A stretch of 64,000 bases of DNA from Campylobacteraceae bacterium (GTDB lineage Bacteria; Campylobacterota; Campylobacteria; Campylobacterales; Sulfurovaceae). Positions 55,598-64,000 of the stretch are shown one piece after another (within the stretch, counting starts at the first letter, position 1; each line of letters starts with the position of its first letter). The stretch lies in contig JALVTE010000020.1 of the NCBI GenBank assembly GCA_027024155.1, forward strand, positions 82,464 to 146,463, in the 5' to 3' direction. The translations under genes and the position numbers were made by a program. The notes beneath the pieces are model-generated. The model made no database searches. It was not told the origin of the DNA and worked only from the letters and a program-made list of their open reading frames with translations.

Positions 55598-56971
55598 TTA
55601 TGCCAATATGTTTAATGTCTTAAAGTTGCCACCTGTTAGTACTTCGGGGTTTTCTATGCCATATAATTTATATAGTGTAGAAGCAATGTTAATTGGTTCG
55701 AACCAGTAAGTTCCTGCTTTTGGTTTTAGCCATAAACGGTTTAATTTACCTGTAACATCAACAACAGTTTCGCCAACTATACCTTTGTGGTTAAAGTAAT
55801 CTTTTCCTCCAAGTACATAAAGGTTTTGTAAATTACCATGGTCCCAGCCGTTTGCAGAGTTTAAATTTACATTTCTACCAAATTCTGCAAATACCATTAT
55901 ATTTATCTTACCCTCTTTGTCAATAGCTTTTAAATGAGCCATTGCAGAGTGCAGTGTTGCAAAAAGAGCTTCCATTCTATCTACATAATCTCTTGCATTA
56001 CTATGGTCATCCCAACCACCTAAACCACCAGTTCCTAAAGTTACTATTTTTGTATCTGGGTTTTTATCTAATAGCTTTATAGCAGTTTTAATTTTTCTGG
56101 AAAATTTATTATCCGGGTAGGCGTTATCACCTAAATCTGGTGTTTCACCTTTTGCTATTTCATCGATAAAATGTTCTAATTCTGCTCGTTTTGCGAAGTC
56201 ATCTTTAATCTCTCCATTGGGGTTATGTTTTTGTGCCAAGGCATCCATATCTATGCTAAATTTAGGGTCAAAACCACCATTCTCATCTGTATCGTTATAG
56301 TGTTCATGTTCCCTTTCTTTACGAGTATAATAAAACCACTCTCTTACGCTCCATCTCTCTCTTTTATATGGGTTATCCAAATTCTCATCAATCGCTGTAG
56401 CTTTTAGGTAACTCTTAAGAGGTCTATTTAAAGATGCATAAAAATTAGACTCTCCATCTAGTGTAACAAAAGGCATAACAGTATTACTCCCTATTGCTCC
56501 ATGAGTATCTAATATCTCCGCAATATTTGTAATAATTCCACCACCATTTGTATCGAAAGAGCCTTTTTGATTCTGCTCTGTGCAAAGTCCGTGAGATTTG
56601 TTATTATTCTTTTCTCTAATTGCTGAGTAGCAGCATCTATATAGTGTCATATCACCATCGGCAAGTAGTTTTTCCATATAGTCTCCACCAGCCTCTTTCC
56701 AACAACCATTTTTGGTTTTAGTAACGCTTCTAAAGTAGCTATAACTATTTTGAGAGTTTTTTTCTATCTCATCTATATTTGTAATATTTCCAGAGAGTTG
56801 GCTAGCCCCGCCATACATATTTATAATGATAGTTTGTGCTCCGTTATTATCGAAAGTCGCTTTTGAAAAGTTGATATCACTTTCATTAAACTCTTTAGCT
56901 TGTAAAAAATTTGGTAGCATAAGGGCAGAATATGCTAGAGTTGATAATTTTATAAAATCTCTTCGTTTCAT
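55598..56971 (-). CDS. DUF1501 family exported protein (Tat signal)
   Basis: 457 residues. MKRRDFIKLSTLAYSALMLPNFLQA is a twin-arginine signal (RRDFIKLS), so the protein is exported folded. The body has IIINMYGGASQ, HGLCTEQNQ, VTLGTGGLGGWDDHSNARDYVDRMEALFATLHSAM and VMVFAEFGRNVNLNSANGWDHGNLQ-type motifs (here IMVFAEFGR), as in DUF1501 proteins of the alkaline-phosphatase superfamily. Its Asp/His sites suggest a metal-dependent hydrolase, unproven. It pairs with the DUF1800-like gene 91 nt upstream, as these families usually do. Confidence 0.88.
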   Translation of the reverse strand: MKRRDFIKLSTLAYSALMLPNFLQAKEFNESDINFSKATFDNNGAQTIIINMYGGASQLSGNITNIDEIEKNSQNSYSYFRSVTKTKNGCWKEAGGDYMEKLLADGDMTLYRCCYSAIREKNNNKSHGLCTEQNQKGSFDTNGGGIITNIAEILDTHGAIGSNTVMPFVTLDGESNFYASLNRPLKSYLKATAIDENLDNPYKRERWSVREWFYYTRKEREHEHYNDTDENGGFDPKFSIDMDALAQKHNPNGEIKDDFAKRAELEHFIDEIAKGETPDLGDNAYPDNKFSRKIKTAIKLLDKNPDTKIVTLGTGGLGGWDDHSNARDYVDRMEALFATLHSAMAHLKAIDKEGKINIMVFAEFGRNVNLNSANGWDHGNLQNLYVLGGKDYFNHKGIVGETVVDVTGKLNRLWLKPKAGTYWFEPINIASTLYKLYGIENPEVLTGGNFKTLNILA

Positions 56972-57062
56972 TTTAAAATCTCCTTTTCCAAAAGCTTTGT
57001 GCTATGTACTCTTTTTGAGAAAACTACTTGAAAATTTCTGTTTTTTAAATATGAAAACTTCA

Positions 57063-58781
57063 TTACTTTACCTCCATTTGGCTGTATGTCTCGCTAAGTC
57101 TTGAGATATAATCAAGTACACTTATAACAATATGATACTTATTATCTCTTCGTCTCTTCTCTTCATCTTGTGGGTCATCACGTGTTATAAACATATTAAA
57201 TTCAGATTTAAATAACTCTTTGCCATCTCTTTGTTCTATCATATGGTTTTTAAAAAATTGCTGTTCATCATCTTTTGCATCTCTGCCTAAAATTGTCTCG
57301 AAAAGATAGTTTACCAAACCTTTTAAACTAGCTACATCATCTCTACTGTCGTATGTAAATTTATTAAAGTCTACAAAACTATCTTGCCAACCAGAATAGT
57401 TCCATGAGTCATGGTCTGTTTGTGTTGCGTCAGCATGCTTTAATAGTACCGACATACGAATATATTTATGATAATAAGCAAAAGATAGTGTATCTAATGG
57501 GACACGTTCGATTTTCCCTAATTTATACTTCATTGCTGCTTGATGCATACTATCTAAAGCTTGCCTAAATCTTGATATACTACTTCTTTTTACTCTATAA
57601 TCCATCTTCTTTGCTAAAGAGAAAAATGTCTCTTCTGCACTTTGTGCTCTATTGTTATTAAGCAAATACTCTTTAGAAAATACTATTTGCGTTAAAATAT
57701 CTTGCCAAGTCTCTGGTTTGCTAGACACAATTTTATTAGCAATATTTGCCTTCTCTTTTGCTGTTTTATTAGGAAAAAAGAAATCAACAAGCCTATTTGT
57801 AACACCACGAGTAAATGCAGAAGATTTAACTAACTCTCTATAAAAATCTTCTCCTGTGTAGATTGTAGTACCAAAGAGTTTAATAGGTTTCGTATTTTTA
57901 TTTAAGCCAACCTCTAGCGTATCGCCATCTGCATTTAAGCTCCAGTTTTTTAAAGCTTGCCCAGCCAATGGTACATGCGAATCGTTATCATCTTGTAGAT
58001 AAATCTCTAGCATCTCTCTACCATTATCTTCGGGGCTTCTAAATCGACGCCAGTTATCTTCGCTCATCATATGCACGTATGTTATAAACCTCATACCACT
58101 ATCTACCTCTAACATATCTACTAAATTATTATAAACAGTTGCAATGTTCGGTGTATGCGTATTTGTAAGCTCATAAGCAGGCGAGAACATTATTGTTTGA
58201 GTTAAAGTATAAGCAACCCAATTTTCATAAAAATATTTATCTAACTTTTTAGCTGCATAAAAACGTGCTAATATTGTATTTAATTGCGGAAGATAGTATG
58301 TACTTGTGTACTGTTTGAATATGTCATCATTTAAAATGTAATTCTCTAACCACTCTTTATCTGTATTATCAACACTTAAACCATTTTGTATATCGCTTAT
58401 AAAAGTGCCACTCTCTATTTTTTCTTTTAACTCTTTGAGAGGATAGCCAAAATATAGAGTGTTTAATAATTTATTAGCAACTTGCAACTTTTTCGCATCA
58501 CTTAAAGAGTTAAAAGTACTATTATCAATTTGCTCTAACTTATAATTAGAAGAGGGTAGGTTTTTATGGTAAAAGACCAACCCTTTATACTCTGTTTTAG
58601 AAAATTCATCATTAGCAGTATTATTACTGTTGCCACCTCCATTGTTACTATTTCCGCTAGAAACAGTTTCACTGTTATTATTTGCCCCACTACTTGTAGC
58701 ACCCCCACCACAACCAAGAAGTAAAAAAGTTAATGCAAGAGCAGACAGATATTTTAGAAATCTTGTTTGCATAAATCCCAC
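57063..58781 (-). CDS. DUF1800-like exported lipoprotein
   Basis: 572 residues. A lipoprotein signal ends LALTFLLLGCGGG. A low-complexity Asn/Gly/Ser linker follows to about residue 60. A divergent DUF1800-type body then has VAYTLTQTIMFSP, FRSPEDNGREMLEIYLQDDNDSHVPLAGQALKNWSL (compare N-ARE-xMEL in the family) and WQDILTQIVFSKEYLL. DUF1800 and DUF1501 genes travel together, and their products are thought to act jointly outside the cytoplasm; function unknown. The start may be the Met at residue 4. Confidence 0.75.
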   Translation of the reverse strand: MGFMQTRFLKYLSALALTFLLLGCGGGATSSGANNNSETVSSGNSNNGGGNSNNTANDEFSKTEYKGLVFYHKNLPSSNYKLEQIDNSTFNSLSDAKKLQVANKLLNTLYFGYPLKELKEKIESGTFISDIQNGLSVDNTDKEWLENYILNDDIFKQYTSTYYLPQLNTILARFYAAKKLDKYFYENWVAYTLTQTIMFSPAYELTNTHTPNIATVYNNLVDMLEVDSGMRFITYVHMMSEDNWRRFRSPEDNGREMLEIYLQDDNDSHVPLAGQALKNWSLNADGDTLEVGLNKNTKPIKLFGTTIYTGEDFYRELVKSSAFTRGVTNRLVDFFFPNKTAKEKANIANKIVSSKPETWQDILTQIVFSKEYLLNNNRAQSAEETFFSLAKKMDYRVKRSSISRFRQALDSMHQAAMKYKLGKIERVPLDTLSFAYYHKYIRMSVLLKHADATQTDHDSWNYSGWQDSFVDFNKFTYDSRDDVASLKGLVNYLFETILGRDAKDDEQQFFKNHMIEQRDGKELFKSEFNMFITRDDPQDEEKRRRDNKYHIVISVLDYISRLSETYSQMEVK

Positions 58782-58908
58782 CTTTAGTTTATATTTTCAG
58801 AATGATACCATAAAATCTATATATTTTTCGGAGCAGGGGCTTTAAAACCGTAAAAGTAGCACTATTTAATGCTATTTAAATAAACTAACTAAAATCTCTA
58901 CTATATTT

Positions 58909-60072
58909 TTATGAATTTTTCACTGTCATTTGGAAACAATACTCAAAACTAGAGCCTTTGCCTACTTTTGAATCTACCATTATCTGTACACCATTTTTAT
59001 CGCAAATATTTTTTACAATGCTTAAGCCTAAGCCAAAGCCACCGCTAATTTTATCTTCGCGATAGTAGCGTTTGAAAATCTTTTTTGTATCTGCTATTCC
59101 TCTGCCTTGGTCACTGATTTTTAGATATACTCTGCTGCCATCTCTGTAAACTTTTATACCGATTTTTGTCTTCTCTTTAGAGTATTTAATGGCGTTAGAT
59201 AGGGTATTATCTATTACTCTTGCTAACTCTAATTTATTAAATTTAATATAGACATTTTCTTCTATCTCTTTTTTTGTTGTAATCTCTTTTGATTGTAATA
59301 AGTCGCTAAAAAAATCTACTCTTTCGCAAACATACTTAGATAGGTTTATATCTATCTTATTGTGTGCAACCTTTTTATTCTTTACAAAAAACTCTAAATC
59401 TTCATAAATTACAATCATATTCTTAAGTGCTGATTTTGCACGAAGAATCATTCTATTTTGCTCATAAATCACACTCAAAGAGTCTAAATTTAACAAAATC
59501 ACACCCATTGGAGTTTTTAACTCGTGCATTGCATCTTTTATAAAATCTTCTAAATATTGGTTTAATTTTTTATATGGCAAGGCACTCTGTTTTATGATAG
59601 ATAGCAGTACTAAAAAGACCAAGATAGCAACTACTATTAAAATTGCAATAACATTTACAATCAATTTATAGTAACTAATCTTTTTTTGTACAATTAAATA
59701 TTTGGCATTAAATATATTTGGCTTAAGTACTGTTTTTAAGTATCTATTGCCAGTTATATCGCTAAAATATATATTTTTTGGGTTGATATCTTTTGAAAGT
59801 AGAGAGAAAATCTTTTTACCATTTGCACTATAGATAGCACTTTTATAAAGGTTAGAGCGTGGAAAGTAAAACTCTGTATCGTTAGAGTTAGAGAATATAT
59901 AAATTCTGTTTGCAACTTGCTTTGCATAATTTTCTAACTCTGTTTTATCTTTATATTTTGCATTTTCTAGCTCGCTTGTAATATAAAAATGCATAGGTAT
60001 CGAGACAATAAGTAATAAAAGTACCATTTGAAAAAGTGTATATTTACTATTTATTATTTTTTTATCAACCAA
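58909..60072 (-). CDS. Sensor histidine kinase
   Basis: 387 residues. Two membrane helices (about 12-30 and 137-160) frame a periplasmic sensor of about 105 residues. The kinase core has FIKDAMHELKTPMGVILLNL (phospho-His in H-E-L-K-T-P), NTLSNAIKYS (N box), ISDQGRGI (G1) and GGFGLGLSIVKNIC (G2). It autophosphorylates and passes phosphate to the response regulator gene that overlaps it by 8 nt upstream. It is third in a Cache-protein/regulator/kinase operon next to tsdA; the signal may be a sulfur compound, by context only. Confidence 0.94.
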   Translation of the reverse strand: MVDKKIINSKYTLFQMVLLLLIVSIPMHFYITSELENAKYKDKTELENYAKQVANRIYIFSNSNDTEFYFPRSNLYKSAIYSANGKKIFSLLSKDINPKNIYFSDITGNRYLKTVLKPNIFNAKYLIVQKKISYYKLIVNVIAILIVVAILVFLVLLSIIKQSALPYKKLNQYLEDFIKDAMHELKTPMGVILLNLDSLSVIYEQNRMILRAKSALKNMIVIYEDLEFFVKNKKVAHNKIDINLSKYVCERVDFFSDLLQSKEITTKKEIEENVYIKFNKLELARVIDNTLSNAIKYSKEKTKIGIKVYRDGSRVYLKISDQGRGIADTKKIFKRYYREDKISGGFGLGLSIVKNICDKNGVQIMVDSKVGKGSSFEYCFQMTVKNS

Positions 60073-60721
60073 TTTTATACCCTACCATCTTTTTGGTTTT
60101 TATAAAATCTTTATCGCATTTATTACGAATGCGTTTTATGCACATTCTAATATCGGCATAAGTTATATCACGACCTTCCCAAACCTCATTTTGTAGGGTA
60201 TCTATAGATTTATATACTCCCTTATTTCTAACTAAAAAATTAACCAATTTCTGCTCTATAGAGCTTAACTCTATCTCGTTTGAATCTTTATAGAGTCTAT
60301 TTTCCATTATTTCAAAACTGTAGTGTTCATCTATTTTAACTATATTATCATTTGCTTTAAAAATAGAGTTTTTTATTAAAAATTCTAAGCGATACTTTAA
60401 CTCTTTTAACTCAAAAGGTTTACGGATATAATCGCTACATCCCAATTCGTAACCTAAGCTTAAATCTTCTATATCTGTTAAAGATGTTAATACAATTACA
60501 GGTGTATTAATTCCATATTTTCGTATCTCTTTTAAAATCTCAAAGCCATCGATTGTTGGAACTCTAATATCTAGCAAAAGCACGCTATATTGATTATCAT
60601 AAATCGCATCTAAAGCTTCTTGACCATCTTCAAAGGCATCGACTTGATAAGAAAGAGTCTCTAAAAATTCACTTATGCTTACTCTATAGAGATAATCATC
60701 TTCTAAAAGTAGTATTCTCAT
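60065..60721 (-). CDS. OmpR-family response regulator
   Basis: 218 residues. Receiver: LLLEDDYLYR, phospho-Asp 51 in LLLDIRVPTIDG, VLTSLTDIEDLSLGYELGCSDYIRKPFELKEL with the switch Thr/Ser and Lys. Winged helix: ELSSIEQKLVNFLVRNKGVY, RMCIKRIRNKC and the terminal KTKKMVGYKIG. It overlaps the Cache gene by 4 nt and the kinase by 8 nt. It is similar in design to the partial regulator at 1-639 but clearly a separate system. Confidence 0.94.
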   Translation of the reverse strand: MRILLLEDDYLYRVSISEFLETLSYQVDAFEDGQEALDAIYDNQYSVLLLDIRVPTIDGFEILKEIRKYGINTPVIVLTSLTDIEDLSLGYELGCSDYIRKPFELKELKYRLEFLIKNSIFKANDNIVKIDEHYSFEIMENRLYKDSNEIELSSIEQKLVNFLVRNKGVYKSIDTLQNEVWEGRDITYADIRMCIKRIRNKCDKDFIKTKKMVGYKIG

Positions 60722-61620
60722 TTTATTATAACCTCTCGTTTTTTACCTTTAAATTGATAATTATTAAGAGTCGCTTGCATAGTTGAAAAATCCTGTTTTT
60801 GCTCCGAATTCATAAGAAGTGCAATTTTTCCAACATCTATAATGCCAACACTCTTCATAGGAATTATTGCTACTATACTTCTGTTAATTTGGTAGTAAAA
60901 CTTTTTGCCATTTAATATATAGCTATTGTTTTTTAACAAATTAAATAACTCTTTTGAGTAGCTCTTCTCTACAATATAATAATTTCCAATTTTAGGATTG
61001 TTTATTAAATCAACTGCTACATTTATATACTTTTTATCAAGTAGCCCCAATATGGTAAGCCCAAACTTTTTTAGCCTCTTTTTTATACCAGCAAATCCCA
61101 TAATTACTTCGATAGAGCCAATATATCTATCTTTATCAAAAATTGGAGAGATAGCTTTTATATTTAGCCGTTTTCCTAGTTCTATAGATACAAAAGGGGC
61201 TTTGCTTTTACGAACAATTTTAAGCCCTCGTCTAAAACTTAAATCGGCTCCATAATAGTTGCTTCTATCCCAACTTCTTGCAAATGCTTTTAAATCTTTT
61301 GTGTGTATTTGAATATCTACTTTAGTGTGCGTTGTTTTCTCTATCTCTTTAATTACAAGCTCTAACTCTTTTAGTGCAACTGCTCTATTATTGGCTTTTA
61401 GTGCCTCTTTTAGGGTATTGTTTTTAGAAACCATAAGCGAGAGCGAAAGTGCATAGCGTTTTTCAAACTCTAAATTCTCATTTAAAATCTCTATATTTTT
61501 CGATACATACCTGCTAATTTGTTCATCTTTATAGTAGTTAGAGTATCTATTGTAAAAAACAAAAAGTATTAATAAAATGGTACTAAATAGCACAATAAGA
61601 GGTAGATAGATTTTTTTCAT
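60718..61620 (-). CDS. Membrane-anchored Cache-type sensor protein
   Basis: 300 residues. One N-terminal membrane helix (about 5-23), then a periplasmic region with a helical stalk (NIEILNENLEFEKRYALSLSLMV) and a Cache fold: VDIQIHTKDLKAFARSWDRSNYYGADLSFRRGLKIVRKSKAPFVSIELGKRL, AISPIFDKDRYIGSIEVIMGFAGIKKRL. This resembles the dCache domains of chemoreceptors and kinases, but no cytoplasmic output domain follows. It probably presents a ligand to the kinase in the same operon. The ATG lies 6 nt after a TATAAT, so the mRNA may be leaderless. Confidence 0.83.
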   Translation of the reverse strand: MKKIYLPLIVLFSTILLILFVFYNRYSNYYKDEQISRYVSKNIEILNENLEFEKRYALSLSLMVSKNNTLKEALKANNRAVALKELELVIKEIEKTTHTKVDIQIHTKDLKAFARSWDRSNYYGADLSFRRGLKIVRKSKAPFVSIELGKRLNIKAISPIFDKDRYIGSIEVIMGFAGIKKRLKKFGLTILGLLDKKYINVAVDLINNPKIGNYYIVEKSYSKELFNLLKNNSYILNGKKFYYQINRSIVAIIPMKSVGIIDVGKIALLMNSEQKQDFSTMQATLNNYQFKGKKREVIIK

Positions 61621-61632
61621 AGATTAATTATA
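61621..61632 (-). promoter_or_regulatory. Promoter of the Cache-regulator-kinase operon, probably leaderless
   Basis: On the minus strand TATAAT (61632-61627) is followed by TAATCT and then the ATG at 61620. Transcription starting 7 nt after the -10 would begin on the ATG itself. No Shine-Dalgarno is present. The tsdA terminator stands immediately upstream. Confidence 0.5.
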
Positions 61633-61634
61633 GC

Positions 61635-61664
61635 AAAATGTTACCCACCAATGGGTAACATTTT
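61635..61664 (-). terminator. Rho-independent terminator of tsdA
   Basis: AAAATGTTACCC, loop ACCAAT, GGGTAACATTTT: a perfect 12-bp stem. The arms carry A-run and T-run ends, so it can work in either direction. It lies 33 nt after the tsdA stop. Confidence 0.75.
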
Positions 61665-61696
61665 TCGGAGGATTATATGATTTGTGTTAAATATTA

Positions 61697-62626
61697 CTAT
61701 TCACCCTTAATTTTCTTTAAATCAAGACCAAATTGTTTAAAGTTACTCTCTACACTATGGTGTTCATCAAGCACTTTTGAGTTGTAGTAACCCATTTTAT
61801 CTTTAGGAAGTAATCCTTTCTTTAAATCAAACGGTGCTCTCTCTTGTGCATCAACATACAGCATAATATCTGCTGCCTCTTGGTCTTTAAGTGTTCCACC
61901 CTGACCTAAAGGCATATTAGATTGTACCCAAGCCGCACCTTTGTTAAGTTTACTCATACCGGCACCTGTGTTATAAGATAACCAACCACCTTTTGAATCT
62001 TTACCCCATAGTGGAGGGAAATTACCCATACCTTGCCCATGGTCACCATGACAAGATGCACATTTAGCTGCAAATAGTTTTTTACCATTTTCATAGTTAG
62101 CATGTGTTGCTTTTCTCTGAATTTTTGCAAATTTCTTAGCATTTTTTGCCCATCTAGCACTATTTTTAGGGCTACAAGGTCTCTTTGTATCCATATGCAT
62201 TGGCATACCATCAGATAACCAAGTAATATATGCATACATTGCCATAGATGCTTTACTATCTATAATTGGTCTTTTACCATTCATACTTCGCATAAAACAG
62301 TTGTTTGCTCTATCTTGTAGAGATTGTACTGTTTTCTCTCTTTTAGAATAGGCAGGAAAAGCTGTTGCAGTACCAATAAATGTACCAATTCCATCACCAG
62401 TACCTGGTTTACCATCGCTACCTTTTAAGTGGCAAGATGCACAATTTAGCTTGTTACCTACTAAATCTTTTGTTAATGGATGTGTATTGGTATGAAGCAT
62501 AATATCTTCACCCAATTTTACCATTTTCCCTAAATCTCCTGCCGGATACTCTTTTGGTGCTTGCCCAGCCATTAAAATACTTGCTACTACTGAACTTAAT
62601 AGTGCTACTTTAAATAAAACTTTCAT
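61697..62626 (-). CDS. tsdA: Dihaem cytochrome c, thiosulfate dehydrogenase (TsdA-like)
   Basis: 309 residues, signal peptide ending ILMA-GQA. Haem 1 site CASCH (62-66) and haem 2 site CASCH (189-193). Between them RANNCFMRSMNGKRPI has Cys 110 at the place where TsdA uses Cys as the axial ligand of haem 1; MAMYAYITWLSDGMP follows, also typical. TsdA joins two thiosulfates to tetrathionate, or reduces tetrathionate in the reverse sense, in the periplasm. Length and motifs fit TsdA rather than Sox cytochromes. A three-gene sensory operon follows on the same strand. Confidence 0.88.
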   Translation of the reverse strand: MKVLFKVALLSSVVASILMAGQAPKEYPAGDLGKMVKLGEDIMLHTNTHPLTKDLVGNKLNCASCHLKGSDGKPGTGDGIGTFIGTATAFPAYSKREKTVQSLQDRANNCFMRSMNGKRPIIDSKASMAMYAYITWLSDGMPMHMDTKRPCSPKNSARWAKNAKKFAKIQRKATHANYENGKKLFAAKCASCHGDHGQGMGNFPPLWGKDSKGGWLSYNTGAGMSKLNKGAAWVQSNMPLGQGGTLKDQEAADIMLYVDAQERAPFDLKKGLLPKDKMGYYNSKVLDEHHSVESNFKQFGLDLKKIKGE

Positions 62627-62711
62627 CTGTTACTCCTTTAGTAATTTAATTAGATTGTTTATATAAGGTAATTATAATATTCTAAAATAACTCGAAAGTA
62701 ACAATACTATT

Positions 62712-62725
62712 TATCAATCTTGATA
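62712..62725. promoter_or_regulatory. Operator-like inverted repeat between tsdA and moxR
   Basis: TATCAA-TC-TTGATA is a perfect 6-2-6 inverted repeat about 86 bp from both divergent start codons. A TATAAT for moxR lies at 62781-62786. It is not a canonical FNR box, whose half-sites are inverted relative to this one. The 187-bp gap holds nothing else recognised. Confidence 0.35.
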
Positions 62726-62813
62726 GTAACGCAATCAACTTTCTTTAGTCCAAATTAATATTTTGTTAATAATTATTGATTATAATACATAAAATTTATA
62801 TACGAGGATAGTT

Positions 62814-63761
62814 ATGAGTAACAAAGTTTTAGCTATTAAAGAAGAAGTTAAAAAAATTATAGTAGGGCAAGAGGAGCTAATAGATGCAATGCTTATTGGC
62901 TTGCTTTGCGAGGGGCATATTTTAGTAGAGGGTGTGCCAGGGCTTGCAAAGACTACTGCAATTAATGCTATTAGTAAGGCGTTAGGATTAGATTTTAAGC
63001 GTGTACAGTTTACACCAGATTTACTGCCAAGTGATATAACAGGTACAGAGATTTACGACCCTAAAAATGGTGAATTTAAGATAAAAAAAGGTCCCATCTT
63101 TACCAACTTACTTTTAGCTGATGAAATCAACAGAGCACCAGCAAAGGTGCAAGCGGCACTTTTAGAGGTTATGCAAGAGCGTCAGGTTACTATTGGTGAT
63201 ACAACCTTTAAAATAGATAAACCATTTTTGGTTCTAGCTACGCAAAACCCAGTTGAGCAAGAGGGTACTTACCCACTGCCAGAGGCACAGTTAGATAGAT
63301 TTATGCTTAAAGTTGTAGTGGGTTACAATAGTGCCAAAGAAGAGGTAGAGATTGTAAAAAGAGTTGCTAAAAAAGAGTTTGAAGAGGTAGCACAAGTTGC
63401 CAGCAAAGAGGATATTTTTGCAATGCAAAAAGAGGTTGAAGCTGTACATATGGATGAAGCTCTGTTAGAGTATATTGTATCGATAATTTACGCAACAAGA
63501 GAGCCAAAAGAGTATGGACTTGGAGAGCTTGCTGAGTATATAGAGTTTGGGGCGAGCCCAAGAGCTTCGATAAACCTATATAAAGCAGCAAAAGCGAAGG
63601 CGTATATTGATGGCAAAGATTATGTAACACCTTTAGATATTGCTTCAGTTGCAAGTGATGTTTTAAGACACAGAATTATTCTAAATTACAAAGCACAAGC
63701 GGCAAATATTACAACTGACGAAGTGATAAAGAAGATTTTAGACAAATTGCCTTTGCCTTAA
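62814..63761 (+). CDS. moxR: MoxR family AAA+ ATPase
   Basis: 315 residues. Walker A VEGVPGLAKTTAINAI, Walker B LLLADEINRAPAKVQAALLEVMQERQVTIG, sensor motif LATQNPVEQEGTYPLPEAQLDRFMLKV, and the lid ASPRASINLYKAAKAKAY. MoxR ATPases act as chaperones that activate partner proteins, often with VWA domains. The following DUF58 gene is the usual partner; VWA genes may follow beyond the window. Confidence 0.95.
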   Translation: MSNKVLAIKEEVKKIIVGQEELIDAMLIGLLCEGHILVEGVPGLAKTTAINAISKALGLDFKRVQFTPDLLPSDITGTEIYDPKNGEFKIKKGPIFTNLLLADEINRAPAKVQAALLEVMQERQVTIGDTTFKIDKPFLVLATQNPVEQEGTYPLPEAQLDRFMLKVVVGYNSAKEEVEIVKRVAKKEFEEVAQVASKEDIFAMQKEVEAVHMDEALLEYIVSIIYATREPKEYGLGELAEYIEFGASPRASINLYKAAKAKAYIDGKDYVTPLDIASVASDVLRHRIILNYKAQAANITTDEVIKKILDKLPLP

Positions 63762-63771
63762 AGGGAGTTGA

Positions 63772-64000
63772 ATGAATACAAAAGCAAGAGAGATAATAAT
63801 AAAGACCAAAAAGCGTCTGTTTGGGGCGAATATTGGTAATAATATCTCTGTTTTTCAAGGAAATGGGCTCGACTTTAGCGAAATAAAAGAGTACCAAATT
63901 GGCGACGATGTTAAAAAGATAAATTGGAAAGTAACAGCCAAAGAGCAAAAGCCCTACATTAATGTTTTTAATGAAGAGCGAGAGTTAAATATTGTGCTGT
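63772..64000 (+). CDS. DUF58 domain protein (N-terminal part, cut by window edge)
   Basis: 76 codons from ATG 63772, with AGGGAG 4 nt upstream, are open to the window end. The visible part includes RLFGANIGNNISVFQGNGLDFSEIKEYQIGDDVKKINWKVTAKEQKPYINVF. GxGxDFxExxxYxxGDDxxxINW is the defining DUF58 motif. These proteins follow moxR in MoxR operons and are thought to join membrane-linked assembly or stress functions. It begins 10 nt after the moxR stop. Confidence 0.92.
   Translation, partial: MNTKAREIIIKTKKRLFGANIGNNISVFQGNGLDFSEIKEYQIGDDVKKINWKVTAKEQKPYINVFNEERELNIVL

Noticed and set aside
61697-62626. SoxX/SoxA or generic dihaem cytochrome
   Set aside because: The Cys ligand segment RANNCFMRSMNG and the length fit TsdA better, and no other sox genes are nearby.

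Overview
The window is AT-rich DNA from a member of the Campylobacterota (Epsilonproteobacteria), most probably a sulfur-oxidising, nitrate/NO-respiring lineage of the Sulfurimonas/Sulfurovum kind. This rests on gene content: a TsdA-type dihaem cytochrome c, an atypical haem-copper NO reductase of the gNOR type, an STT3/PglB oligosaccharyltransferase, a periplasmic LigE-type DNA ligase and paired bactofilins. Genus is inference. No tRNA, rRNA or CRISPR array was seen.

Layout. (1) 1-8.3 kb, minus strand: an OmpR-type response regulator (cut by the window edge), an RND efflux permease with its membrane fusion protein, a DUF2141 protein, an FmdE-like protein, a cytochrome c with a Met-rich repeat tail, a CDF cation exporter and a DUF2202 lipoprotein. 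Direct repeats related to CTTAAC-N5-CTTAAC stand before three of these units, including the regulator gene, and suggest one regulon. (2) 8.4-12.8 kb, minus strand: a periplasmic MsrA-thioredoxin-MsrB fusion, a patB/malY aminotransferase pseudogene with a large internal deletion, and a compact five-gene operon of unknown function. That operon includes a 30-residue membrane peptide and a protein with a Gly/Cys-rich tail. (3) 12.9-17.6 kb, minus strand: the gNOR-like pair behind a perfect FNR box, a secreted LamG-like protein, a MITE-like repeat, prfA and rpsT. (4) 17.7-20.4 kb, plus strand: glmM, lspA and a secreted phytase-like esterase.

(5) 20.5-46.1 kb, plus strand: a large O-antigen/N-glycan type locus. 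It encodes enzymes for UDP-GlcNAc(3NAc)A (wbpA, B, D, E-like), dTDP-4-keto-6-deoxyglucose (rfbA, rfbB), UDP-L-FucNAc (capE, F, G/fnlABC-like) and a UDP-QuiNAc or UDP-FucNAc type sugar (4,6-dehydratase plus reductase). It also has a Wzx flippase, five soluble-type glycosyltransferases, a Gtr-like triad (GT-C enzyme, GtrA, GtrB), a WecA/WbpL-type initiating transferase and, last, a PglB-type oligosaccharyltransferase. A LigE-type DNA ligase overlaps one of the sugar genes. (6) 46.1-52.8 kb, minus strand, convergent with the previous locus: an LPS core/lipid A operon (glycosyltransferase, WaaL/Wzy-type ligase, LpxL-type acyltransferase, KpsS-like protein, glycosyltransferase, MsbA).

(7) 52.9-64 kb: two bactofilins, a small unknown protein, an HD-domain protein, a DUF1501/DUF1800 secreted pair, a three-gene sensory operon (Cache protein, response regulator, histidine kinase) next to tsdA, and the start of a moxR-DUF58 operon cut by the right edge.

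The features most worth a second look are the gNOR active site (Asp in place of a metal-ligand His, no CuA) with its FNR promoter, the shared CTTAAC repeats, the pglB gene closing an O-antigen-like locus, and the small unknown operon at 10.4-12.7 kb.
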